Source: an uncultured Granulosicoccaceae bacterium (GTDB lineage Bacteria; Pseudomonadota; Gammaproteobacteria; Granulosicoccales; Granulosicoccaceae). From it: a stretch of DNA of 61,170 nt. Positions 44,991 through 53,184 of the stretch are shown here, in pieces (within the stretch, counting starts at the first letter, position 1; each line of letters starts with the position of its first letter). The position numbers and the translations under genes are program-made. The stretch covers positions 1 through 61,170 of the forward strand of contig CALLLW010000049.1 in assembly GCA_938007995.1 (NCBI GenBank), written 5' to 3'. The notes beneath the pieces are model-generated. The model was not told where the DNA came from and made no database searches. It worked only from the letters and a program-made list of their open reading frames with translations.

Positions 44991-45821
44991 TCATATTTTA
45001 TGCACCCAGCTTGCCGGACGCTTTTGATTAAATGCCTGCACACCTTCGCGCCCTTCATTACCACGCAAGCAGGTCGCGAACGCTTCGGCTGCAGCGTCGA
45101 TTGAGGGTGCCGACTGCTGGATTATCTTTTTGGTAGTGGCATTAGCCAGCGGCCCACATTTAGCAATCATGTTTAGCAAGCGGGTAAGCTCGTTCTCGAT
45201 TTCTTCATCACTGCAATGCTGATCCGCCAGCCCGATTCGCAGTGCTTCTGCAGCGTCAACCCGCATACCGCTCAATGCCAGTCTTCTGGCAGCACTCTGA
45301 CCGATGCGGCCAACCACAAACGGTGCGATCTGTCCGGGCGGCAAACCGAGCGTGGTCTCGGACAACGCAAACAACGCCTGATCGCCGACCATTACGATGT
45401 CTGCACAACAGGCCATGCCAAACCCACCGCCAAAAGCAGCACCTTCAACCACTGCAACAACGGCCTTTGGATAACTGTTTAATTTACGATAAAGCTCTCC
45501 AACCCGACGATTCATCAGCGCTACCGGATCGTCACCTGACACGGGTTTTTCAAGATTAGCCAATGCAGCCTTCAAGTCTGCACCGGCACAAAACACACTA
45601 TTGGCGCCACGTAGTACCAATGATCGGATTTTGGCGGTTTCCCATGTTGCATCGAGCAACTGATTCAGCTCATCCATTAACTGATCGGTCAATGCATTTT
45701 TGGTGGGCGCATGGTCTAGCGTTGCGATCAGATGCGGGCCACGCATGACAACAGACATTCGCGCCAGATTCAGGTAACCGGGAAAAAGATACTGAAGATC
45801 GGGGTTCTCGAGTTGCGCCAC
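44991..45821 (-). CDS. liuC: Methylglutaconyl-CoA hydratase / enoyl-CoA hydratase family
   Basis: 276 residues of the crotonase family. Oxyanion-hole segments are NSVFCAGADLKAAL and VEGAAFGGGFGMACCADIV, followed by the LPPGQIAPFVVGRIGQSAAR segment typical of AUH-like hydratases. Beside MccAB and isovaleryl-CoA dehydrogenase the expected role is hydration of 3-methylglutaconyl-CoA (LiuC). The first 21 residues are not part of the fold; a Met at 45758 is an alternative start. HMG-CoA lyase (LiuE) and a LiuR-type regulator are absent from the window. First gene of the liu operon, 89 bp before ivd. Confidence 0.85.
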   Translation of the reverse strand: MAQLENPDLQYLFPGYLNLARMSVVMRGPHLIATLDHAPTKNALTDQLMDELNQLLDATWETAKIRSLVLRGANSVFCAGADLKAALANLEKPVSGDDPVALMNRRVGELYRKLNSYPKAVVAVVEGAAFGGGFGMACCADIVMVGDQALFALSETTLGLPPGQIAPFVVGRIGQSAARRLALSGMRVDAAEALRIGLADQHCSDEEIENELTRLLNMIAKCGPLANATTKKIIQQSAPSIDAAAEAFATCLRGNEGREGVQAFNQKRPASWVHKI

Positions 45822-45965
45822 TTGTATGCCGTCTTTGTCTTTAAGCTACTGTTTATTCTACAGACAGGATAACCACCGACGATTACATACCGATTACGCA
45901 GAGACCAGCCCATGCTGCGAGGCATCCTGACTACAATGACTGAGGAGAATTACAACCGGGATTTG

Positions 45966-45995
45966 AAAAACAGTGCCATCTGACGATGGCACTGT
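45966..45995 (-). terminator. Strong intrinsic terminator in front of the liu operon
   Basis: ACAGTGCCATC / TGAC / GATGGCACTGT gives a perfect 11-bp stem with a 4-nt loop. On the minus strand it is followed by five Ts (plus-strand A-run 45966-45970). It sits about 145 bp upstream of the liuC start, pointing the same way as the operon, so it either ends an upstream minus-strand RNA or lies in the liu leader as an attenuator. Confidence 0.8.
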
Positions 45996-46106
45996 AAATA
46001 CCGCTCCTACAAGGGACTCCGCCTCATTATTTAAGTTGCTCTGCCTTCTTCATTGATGATCGGCCAATTTCTATACCGATTACCAGATCATGTAGACCCT
46101 GACCGT

Positions 46107-46172
46107 GTACAACTCCTGGCCATGTACAACTCCTGGCCATGTACAACCCCTGGCCATGTACAACCCCTGGCC
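46107..46172. repeat. 17-bp tandem repeat
   Basis: Nearly four copies of GTACAACYCCTGGCCAT with the last truncated. Each unit contains the palindrome TGGCCA. The 17-bp period is not a multiple of three, which argues against selection as coding sequence. Confidence 0.9.
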
Positions 46173-46321
46173 AAAACATACAGGCAACCACGCTCTCACT
46201 GAAAACCAATCCGGGTTTACCTTCGATGCAAGTCCATGCTTTATAGTTTGCCTAGGAGGTAATACAAATGCCGTGACAGAATGATGCAACCAGTCCACAT
46301 TATTTAACATTTCTGCAAATA

Positions 46322-46337
46322 CTGTTTTTATATACAG
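46322..46337 (+). promoter_or_regulatory. LexA-type SOS box
   Basis: CTGT-TTTTATAT-ACAG fits the CTGT-N8-ACAG consensus of gammaproteobacterial LexA sites and is preceded by TA and followed by TT, as in strong E. coli boxes. It ends 54 bp before the ATG at 46392, where it would overlap the promoter. Confidence 0.65.
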
Positions 46338-46391
46338 TTTATTGTGCTAGCCTGACTTCGTCAGCGCAGCCGCAGTTCAAAGAGTGGCACC

Positions 46392-46895
46392 ATGCACAAC
46401 AGCAAATCCTCGCGGCAACCAAACCGCAGGCAGCACGCAACCCCTGATCGGGCCGCACACCCGGCTAAGCGACCAAAACCGCAGCCTAAACAGCAACCTG
46501 AACAGCAGCCCAAAGAGCAACCGGATCAGCAACCAGATCAGCAACCAGATCAGCAAAAAGTACAGCAAGAAAATAAACAGAAAGCGGGCGACCTTACCGA
46601 AGTACGCGACAACCAGGGTGGTTATCGCGTCGCGGCTGATCAATCGGTAATTCTGCATGGCGATCCGCCTGAAAATGACACCACCCGCCTGAGCGATATA
46701 CAGCAGCGGTTCATTCTAAAATTCTGTCGCCAGCTGGTCAGCGTTATTGAAGCTTGTGAGCACAACGAGTCAGCAGAGATTGAAGTGGGTCGCCGGCAAA
46801 TAAAATCCACCCAGATAAAAGTGAAGCTGCAGGCGGAACGGGAGTTCACCTACCCTTCTGAAAACCTGCTAAATAAAACGCACCTCGACAAGTAA
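46392..46895 (+). CDS. Hypothetical protein with Pro/Gln-rich N-terminus, possibly SOS-controlled
   Basis: 167 residues, not recognised. Residues 1-65 are basic and low-complexity (PKPQPKQQPEQQPKEQPD, partly from a 12-bp GATCAGCAACCA repeat at about 46523-46560). Residues 66-167 look like a compact charged domain: VRDNQGGYRVAADQSVILHG, LSDIQQRFILKFCRQLVSVI and EIEVGRRQIKSTQIKVKLQA. There is no signal peptide, membrane segment or Cys pair pattern. AAGAG lies about 10 bp upstream of the ATG. A LexA-type box lies 54 bp upstream, suggesting DNA-damage induction. An overlapping plus-strand frame (46384-46650) is a shadow of the repeat. Confidence 0.6.
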   Translation: MHNSKSSRQPNRRQHATPDRAAHPAKRPKPQPKQQPEQQPKEQPDQQPDQQPDQQKVQQENKQKAGDLTEVRDNQGGYRVAADQSVILHGDPPENDTTRLSDIQQRFILKFCRQLVSVIEACEHNESAEIEVGRRQIKSTQIKVKLQAEREFTYPSENLLNKTHLDK

Positions 46896-46996
46896 ACTCT
46901 GGCCGGCCTACGGATTAAGTCTATGGACAAAAATAACAAACAAGCCTGTACGGCAAGTGATGTCTGCTTTTGATACCACATAGGCATTAAAATCAT

Positions 46997-47019
46997 AACC
47001 TGTCACACACCGACAGGTT
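46997..47019. repeat. Inverted repeat downstream of the unknown gene
   Basis: AACCTGTC / ACACACC / GACAGGTT, a perfect 8-bp stem with a 7-nt loop. It lies about 100 bp after the 46895 stop and could be a weak terminator; no T-run follows. Confidence 0.55.
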
Positions 47020-47092
47020 GTTCAGCAACCAGACATGTAAATGCAAACAAGCGCAACACCACGAAAAAAAACCTGATACAAAAATTCAGTTC

Positions 47093-47218
47093 ATGTATCT
47101 TTCGCGCCATTGGATATACAACTATTTTAAACACAAAGGAAAACCAGTGACCGTAATCGCCTGTATCGCATTATCTTTTGTTTGTCTTGCCATCATTTCA
47201 CGGCGCACCCTTCCGTAA
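47093..47218 (+). CDS. Candidate small membrane peptide (41 codons)
   Basis: MYLSRHWIYNYFKHKGKPVT is followed by a hydrophobic stretch ACIALSFVCLAII and SRRTLP. This has the shape of a single-pass peptide with basic ends. An internal GTG at 47147 with AAAGGAA 6 bp upstream would give a 23-residue form. The upstream ATG has no clear ribosome site. Coding status is not proven. Confidence 0.25.
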   Translation: MYLSRHWIYNYFKHKGKPVTVIACIALSFVCLAIISRRTLP

Positions 47219-47398
47219 CCCTCTTTGACCATCACGCCGCACCTGTTTCCATTATCGGTCAAAACAAAAACAACCCGCCAAACTATTCAGGCGCTGATGC
47301 TCCTGCATCATCAAGGTCAAGTCAGTGAATAACTGCATTCAAGCAATTGTGATTTCGCGGGCCACTTGCGCCACTCTCTGAAAGTACTCTTAAGAACC

Positions 47399-47437
47399 TA
47401 CAGAAAGGACACTGGGAACGTACAGAAATGACACTGG
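47399..47437. repeat. Pair of 17-bp direct repeats, 22 bp apart
   Basis: TACAGAAAGGACACTGG and TACAGAAATGACACTGG differ at one base. They lie about 100 bp before matB and could be paired operator sites or a remnant of an insertion-sequence end. Confidence 0.6.
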
Positions 47438-47540
47438 CGCTATCCGCACGATGAGCTCACCTGTCGCAAAATCATAATCGACAAACGCCGGCTAATGATG
47501 CAGGCTCCTGTTTTCGCAGAAACACGGATCTTGTTGTCGG

Positions 47541-49052
47541 ATGACAAACTTCCTTTACGACGCCCTGCTCGCGCCACACCGAAACAACCCGTCTGTATTA
47601 TTCCGACTCAAAGACAGAACCGACTGGAGCTATCAGGATCTGATCCGGTCCGCTGGCAAAATTGCCGCAATGCTTGACTCAATTGGCACCAGCCCGGGAG
47701 ACCGGGTAGCCGCCCAGGTACACAAATCCCCCGAGGCGCTCGCGCTGTACATTGCCTGCGTGCAGTATGGCTACGTTTACCTGCCGTTGAACACCGCGTA
47801 TACACCGTCAGAAATTGACTACTTTGTGTCAGACGCAAAACCTGCCGTGCTGGTCTGCGATTCATCCGCCGCCGACGGTCTGCGCGCGACCACCGAGTCA
47901 AACCATTGTCAGTTACTGACCCTTGATATCGACGGCACAGGCACGTTAACCAGACAAGCAGACACTGTTACCGCCGCTACCGAAGCCAAACCTCGGGACA
48001 AAGACGACCTTGCGGCAATTCTGTACACCTCCGGTACCACTGGCAGATCCAAAGGCGCGATGCTGACCCAGCGCAACCTGTTGTCCAACGCGGTAACGCT
48101 ACATGAATACTGGCAGTTCACAGATAAAGATGTGCTGCTACACGGACTACCGATCTACCACACTCACGGATTGTTCGTTGCGACCAACACCATTTTGCTC
48201 GCAGGCGGCAGCATGATTTTTCTATCTTCGTTCAATATCGACGATTACATCGAGTACCTGCCAAAAGCCACCACCATGATGGGAGTGCCCACCTTCTATA
48301 CAAGACTGCTGGCAGACAACAGGCTGAACAAAGCATTGGTCGAGCACATGAGGCTCTTTATCTCCGGCAGCGCACCGCTACTTGCCGAGACTCATGTCGA
48401 GTTTGAAGATCGCACCGGCAAAATCATTCTGGAACGTTACGGTATGACCGAGACCAATATGAGCACCTCCAACCCCTACGAGGGTGAGCGCCGTGCCGGC
48501 ACCGTGGGTTTCGAGTTACCCGGCGTAGACGCAAGAATCATTGACCCGGAGAGCCGTGAAGAAAAAGCCACTGACGAGATCGGCATTCTCGAAGTTCGTG
48601 GTGACAATGTCTTTAAAGGCTATTGGCAGATGCCGGAAAAAACAGCGCAGGAATTTACCGACGATGGTTTCTTCATCACCGGCGACCTCGCCAAACGCGA
48701 TGCTGACGGCTATCTGCATATTGTCGGCAGAGACAAAGATCTGATTATCTCGGGCGGATTCAATGTTTACCCGAAGGAAATTGAGCTAATCCTTGATGAA
48801 CAGGCCAACGTGCTGGAATCTGCTGTGGTTGCGGCACCGCACGCAGACTTTGGTGAAAGCGTGGTCGCGGTGCTGGTCGCGCAGCCAGGCAATTCCATTG
48901 ATATCGATGCGGTAAAGTCTGCAGCCAGCGCACAACTCGCCAAATTCAAGCAGCCGAAAGAGTATGTAATCGTCGACACATTGCCGCGCAACACTATGGG
49001 TAAAGTACAAAAAAACCTGTTGCGTGAACAGGTGAAGGACACGTTCGCGTAG
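47541..49052 (+). CDS. matB: Malonyl-CoA synthetase (acyl-CoA ligase)
   Basis: 503 residues, ANL superfamily. The AMP-binding P-loop AAILYTSGTTGRSKGAML is at about 155-172; ERYGMTETNMSTSNPY, with the TETNM-NPY pattern of MatB, is near 297; and GDLAKRDADGYLHIVGRDKD is near 383. The catalytic Lys lies in PRNTMGKVQKNLLR at the C-terminus. MatB converts malonate or methylmalonate to the CoA thioester with ATP. No malonyl-CoA decarboxylase (MatA) is in the window, so the product may feed fatty acid or polyketide synthesis. It has its own upstream region of 645 bp. Confidence 0.88.
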   Translation: MTNFLYDALLAPHRNNPSVLFRLKDRTDWSYQDLIRSAGKIAAMLDSIGTSPGDRVAAQVHKSPEALALYIACVQYGYVYLPLNTAYTPSEIDYFVSDAKPAVLVCDSSAADGLRATTESNHCQLLTLDIDGTGTLTRQADTVTAATEAKPRDKDDLAAILYTSGTTGRSKGAMLTQRNLLSNAVTLHEYWQFTDKDVLLHGLPIYHTHGLFVATNTILLAGGSMIFLSSFNIDDYIEYLPKATTMMGVPTFYTRLLADNRLNKALVEHMRLFISGSAPLLAETHVEFEDRTGKIILERYGMTETNMSTSNPYEGERRAGTVGFELPGVDARIIDPESREEKATDEIGILEVRGDNVFKGYWQMPEKTAQEFTDDGFFITGDLAKRDADGYLHIVGRDKDLIISGGFNVYPKEIELILDEQANVLESAVVAAPHADFGESVVAVLVAQPGNSIDIDAVKSAASAQLAKFKQPKEYVIVDTLPRNTMGKVQKNLLREQVKDTFA

Positions 49053-49386
49053 TCGCCGGTCTCAACGCATGCCACACAGACAGGATTACCTCCTGTTATT
49101 AGCAAAAAATTTACTCGCAAAAATACCTGCGCCGCAGCAGCGTAACAGCATACGTCAGACGCGTGTAGCACCCTGCACGCTCCACCCACACCTGATTGTT
49201 ATTTTTTTCCCTGGCTGTCGGTTTTTTCTGTTTTTTAAGCGTTTATTCGCCGCGACATTTTCGATCTGGTTTCACAAGCACGGTAATGGCTTTGCAACCG
49301 GCATTCAAACAATCTCAAATGGAAAGCCTATCGTTTAACGATTACAATCTGCCAGTCAGGCGACACGATAAAAAAGAAAAATATTG
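49053..49386. other. Intergenic region between matB and rapA (334 bp)
   Basis: It contains several T-runs near 49200-49230 on the plus strand but no clean hairpin before them. The rapA promoter should be here. No gene was seen. Confidence 0.55.
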
Positions 49387-52122
49387 ATGCAGAGTTTCAT
49401 CCCCGGCCAACGCTGGATAAGCGATACAGAAAGTGATCTTGGCCTCGGCACCATCCTTAAAACCGAACACCGGTTGGTGACGATTGTGTACATGGCAAGC
49501 GGCGAAATCCGCACTTACTCCTCTGAGTCTGCGCCTCTGACTCGCGTGCAGTTCGGCCCCGGTGATCGAATCCGCGGCACTGAAGATCGCACACTCATCG
49601 TTACTGATATTGAAGAGATTGACGGACTGCTCGCCTACCACGGCACCACAGACGAAGGTGCTAACACCACCCTGAGCGAAACCGAGCTCGACAATTTCAT
49701 GCAGTTCAATCGGCCGTCTGACAAACTCTTTAACGCACAGTTTGATCGAGAACGCCGTTATCACATCAGACTCACCACCCGCGAAGTGCAGCAAAGGCTT
49801 GCAAGATCACCAGTCAACGGTTTGTGCGGCGCGCGTGTAGATCTGATCCCGCACCAGTTATACATTGCCAACGAAGTCGCCTCGCGCCTCGACCCCAGAG
49901 TGCTGCTGGCGGATGAAGTCGGACTCGGTAAAACAATCGAGGCCGGCATGATCATGCACAGTCAGCTGGTGCGGGAGCAAATCTCCCGAGTGCTGGTTAT
50001 TGTGCCGGAGCCGTTGCTGCATCAGTGGCTGGTTGAGATGAAGCGCCGCTTCAATCTTGACTTCAGTATTGTTGATGAGCTGATGTATGAAGAATCTCTG
50101 ATGTCAGCCACTGACGGTAACCCGTTCCTCGACCGACAGCTGGTACTCACCACATTGCCCGTATTGCTTTCCAATCCAAAGATCGAGGCCCACGCTCTCG
50201 ATGCAGGCTGGGATATGCTCACCGTTGACGAAGCACATCATCTCGAAACACCCGGTGACGGCGCCGACACACCAGGCTATGACTGCGTTGCCTCTCTGGC
50301 CGCTGAAACACCTTCTTTGTTACTACTGACTGCCACACCGGAACAGATGGGGCATCAGGGACACTTTGCCAGGCTGCAACTACTCGATCCACATCGTTTT
50401 GTATCGTTTGATGCTTTCAAAAAGGAAGAAGCCAACTACCGGGCGCTGGCCGATATTGCGACAGCTATTGAACAAGGCGGCAAGCTCACTGAAGCACAGC
50501 AAAAGCAGATCGATGCACTGGAGCTGTCAGATAAACAAAAGCAGGATGCAGAACAAACGATCAACTCACTGATCGACTACCACGGCACAGGCCGCGTGAT
50601 GTTCCGCAACACTCGCCGCGCGGTAACCGGCTTCCCCGAGCGGATATTCGAGCCTACTGTCCTCAGTGACAGCGATGGCTTGATCGACTGGCTGGCGGAT
50701 AAAATATCCGAGATCGCCCCTGAAAAGCTGCTGCTAATCTGTAAGTCGGTGCAACGTGTCGAGCAACTCAACGATGCACTGCGAACCAAATTCGGTATTT
50801 ATGCCGCCGTGTTTCATGAAGAGATGTCGATCGTTGAGCGCGACCGCGCTGCAGAGTATTTTGCCGACGATGAATCCGGCAGCCCGATACTGCTCTGCTC
50901 CGAGATAGGTAGTGAAGGCAGAAACTTCCAGTTTTTACATCAGATGATCCTGATTGATCTGCCAGACAACGCCGACTTACTTGAACAGAGGATCGGCAGA
51001 CTGGATCGCATCGGACAAAGCAGCGAAATCAAAATACTCGTGCCTTATGTGAAAGGCAGTCGTGATGATTTTCTGCAGCGCTGGTATAACGAAGGTCTTA
51101 ACGCCTTTGAACAAACCTGTCAGGTAGGTGAGCTTGTCAAGGCAGAATTAAATGATCAATTCACGCAAGCACTGAGCGATCATGATTCAAATCAGCCTGC
51201 CGGTGACATCAACAAGCTGGTAGATGAGGCAAACCTGCTGGCGCAGAAGCATCGCGAAAAGATCGAATCCGGTCGGGATCGGCTGCTGGAGCTTAGCTCT
51301 CACAAACAAAACGTTTCGGAAGAGTTGATCAGCGAGATAGATCAGTTCGATACCGAAAACACGCTGCAAAAATACATGGACCAGGCGCTCGATAACCTGG
51401 GTATCGACATTGAAGATCACTCAAACCATTCGTTCATCATCAAGCCCGGTGAACACATGGCAGTGTCCGAATTCCCCGGACTCAGTGAAGACGGTGCAAC
51501 CATCACCTACCGCAGGCATATTGCTCTGGCGAGAGAAGATGTACGCTTCCTGACCTGGGAACATCCTTATGTACAGACTGCCATGGAGCAGATTATTTCC
51601 GGCGGGTTCGGCCAGGTATCGGTTGGCGCGATGCAACACGAAACACTAAAACGAGGCAGCGTGCTGCTAGAAGCACACTATGTATTCGACTGCCCGGCAC
51701 CCAGATCTCTGAACGTTGAACAATATCTTAGCGGCGACTTGCTGCGTATTGTCTTCTCCAGTGACGCCGGCAACCTGACAGACACCTGGGATCACGAAAC
51801 CCTGAACGAAGCTTTTCATTCGATTAAAAAACCCCTTGCCAAACAACTGGTCGCCGCCAAGCGACAGGAACTGCAAAGCATGCTTGCCAATGCAGAAGCC
51901 GCTGCCAATGACAAGCTTGAACAAATTATCGCCAGAGCCGTTGCCATGGCAGACTCGCAGCTGGGTGCGGAGTGCGAGCGACTGACGCATTTATCAAAGC
52001 GCAACGAATCCGTGCGTGAAGATGAAATACAGGGCATGCAGGCACAGCTTGATGCAACCAAAAGAGCGCTAAAACAACTGCGTTGCGTGCTGGATGCTGT
52101 CAGGGTATTTGGTGTAGCGTGA
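49387..52122 (+). CDS. rapA: RNA polymerase-associated protein RapA (Swi2/Snf2 ATPase)
   Basis: 911 residues from the ATG at 49387 (E. coli 968). The N-terminal Tudor-like domains (PGQRWISDTESDLGLGTILK) are followed by the ATPase: LADEVGLGKTIEAGMIMHSQ (motif I, about 174-193), VDEAHHLE (motif II, about 280), LLLTATPEQMGHQGH (motif III, about 315) and the second lobe with LICKSVQRVEQLNDAL and LEQRIGRLDRIGQS (motif VI). It recycles RNA polymerase from post-termination complexes. A TTG one codon upstream is an alternative start. Confidence 0.93.
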   Translation: MQSFIPGQRWISDTESDLGLGTILKTEHRLVTIVYMASGEIRTYSSESAPLTRVQFGPGDRIRGTEDRTLIVTDIEEIDGLLAYHGTTDEGANTTLSETELDNFMQFNRPSDKLFNAQFDRERRYHIRLTTREVQQRLARSPVNGLCGARVDLIPHQLYIANEVASRLDPRVLLADEVGLGKTIEAGMIMHSQLVREQISRVLVIVPEPLLHQWLVEMKRRFNLDFSIVDELMYEESLMSATDGNPFLDRQLVLTTLPVLLSNPKIEAHALDAGWDMLTVDEAHHLETPGDGADTPGYDCVASLAAETPSLLLLTATPEQMGHQGHFARLQLLDPHRFVSFDAFKKEEANYRALADIATAIEQGGKLTEAQQKQIDALELSDKQKQDAEQTINSLIDYHGTGRVMFRNTRRAVTGFPERIFEPTVLSDSDGLIDWLADKISEIAPEKLLLICKSVQRVEQLNDALRTKFGIYAAVFHEEMSIVERDRAAEYFADDESGSPILLCSEIGSEGRNFQFLHQMILIDLPDNADLLEQRIGRLDRIGQSSEIKILVPYVKGSRDDFLQRWYNEGLNAFEQTCQVGELVKAELNDQFTQALSDHDSNQPAGDINKLVDEANLLAQKHREKIESGRDRLLELSSHKQNVSEELISEIDQFDTENTLQKYMDQALDNLGIDIEDHSNHSFIIKPGEHMAVSEFPGLSEDGATITYRRHIALAREDVRFLTWEHPYVQTAMEQIISGGFGQVSVGAMQHETLKRGSVLLEAHYVFDCPAPRSLNVEQYLSGDLLRIVFSSDAGNLTDTWDHETLNEAFHSIKKPLAKQLVAAKRQELQSMLANAEAAANDKLEQIIARAVAMADSQLGAECERLTHLSKRNESVREDEIQGMQAQLDATKRALKQLRCVLDAVRVFGVA

Positions 52123-52157
52123 TAGTACGACAACCTGACTTCTAAACGAGACCGGCT

Positions 52158-52973
52158 ATGAAAATTGTTTCATTCAACGTCAACAGTTTGCGACTGCGCT
52201 TTCATCAGATAGAAGCACTGATAGAAAAGCATCAGCCGGATATCATCGGACTGCAGGAAACCAAAGTCACCGATGACGACTTTCCGGTCGATATCATTCA
52301 GGATTTCGGCTACAGCGTCGAATATCATGGTCAGAAAACTCACTATGGCGTGGCACTGATGTCACAGCGTCCGTTTGAGAAGGTTATTAAGGGATTGCCC
52401 GGTGATACAGCAGACTCACAACGCAGATTGATCACAGCTACCACAACCACAGAGTCAGGCAAACCGATCACCGTAATTAACGGGTATTTTCCCAACGGTG
52501 AAAAACGCGACCATCCAACCAAGTTTCCGGATAAACAGAACTTCTATAAAAACCTGACTGCATTCCTGCATTCGGATTTTGATAAAAATCAGCCATTGGC
52601 TGTTATCGGTGACTACAACATCGCACCGGTAGATGCAGATATCGGCATCAGTGATAACAGTGTCAAGACATGGCTTCGGACTGGCCATGTGAGCTTTCTG
52701 CCAGAGGAACGGGAGTGGTTTGCTACATTGCAGGAATTCGGGCTGGACGACACCTATCGGGTGAAGTACCCCGATTCAAAAGAATACCTTAGCTGGTTCG
52801 ACTACCGCACCCACGGGTTTGATCGGGAGCCTAAAAGTGGCTTAAGAATCGATCATCTGCTCACCACCAAACCGTTGACAGACTGCCTGCTCGACAGTGG
52901 CATGGACTATGACATCAGGGGTATGGAAAAACCGTCTGACCATGCGCCGGTGTGGAGCGAGTTCGACTACTAA
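52158..52973 (+). CDS. xthA: Exodeoxyribonuclease III
   Basis: 271 residues (E. coli 268). Opening KIVSFNVNSLRLRFHQIEAL (Asn metal site), GLQETKVTDDDFP (metal Glu), VIGDYNIAPVDADIG (Asp/Asn catalytic pair) and the C-terminal GLRIDHLL and SDHAPVW (catalytic Asp-His pair) are all present. It acts as AP endonuclease and 3'-5' exonuclease in base-excision repair. It starts 35 bp after rapA, so the two are probably co-transcribed. Confidence 0.95.
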   Translation: MKIVSFNVNSLRLRFHQIEALIEKHQPDIIGLQETKVTDDDFPVDIIQDFGYSVEYHGQKTHYGVALMSQRPFEKVIKGLPGDTADSQRRLITATTTTESGKPITVINGYFPNGEKRDHPTKFPDKQNFYKNLTAFLHSDFDKNQPLAVIGDYNIAPVDADIGISDNSVKTWLRTGHVSFLPEEREWFATLQEFGLDDTYRVKYPDSKEYLSWFDYRTHGFDREPKSGLRIDHLLTTKPLTDCLLDSGMDYDIRGMEKPSDHAPVWSEFDY

Positions 52974-53184
52974 ACCCGGATACCATACTGACATCCAGTT
53001 GATCCAGCGGTGTATTACAGAGACAGCACAACCATTCACTCCTGCATTAATCTCTTTTCGACGGTCTGGTTGGCAGTGTGAAAAACGGGTCTACCTGATT
53101 ACAGCAAAGCTCAACAGTAAAACCGACCCAAACTTGCCTGAAAACGCGGTAGAATAGTGAGTTTTTATTTACCGGTACGGACCT

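Larger units (their letters stand above)
45822..46391. other. Intergenic region between liu operon and unknown gene (570 bp)
   Basis: It holds a minus-strand intrinsic terminator (45966-45995), a 17-bp tandem repeat (46107-46172) and a LexA-like box (46322-46337). A minus-strand frame at 46027-46209 runs through the repeat and ends just before the terminator; it is not called as a gene. Confidence 0.6.
46896..47540. other. Intergenic region upstream of matB (645 bp)
   Basis: It contains an inverted repeat (46997-47019), a possible small membrane peptide (47093-47218) and two 17-bp direct repeats (47399-47437). Otherwise nothing was recognised. Confidence 0.6.

Noticed and set aside
31156..46172. 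Repeats considered as CRISPR arrays
   Set aside because: Units are contiguous, 12-17 bp long, without spacers; no cas genes are present.
46384..46650. 88-codon plus-strand frame overlapping the Pro/Gln-rich gene
   Set aside because: It is opened by the short in-frame repeat; the alternative frame (46392-46895) is longer and ends in a compact domain.
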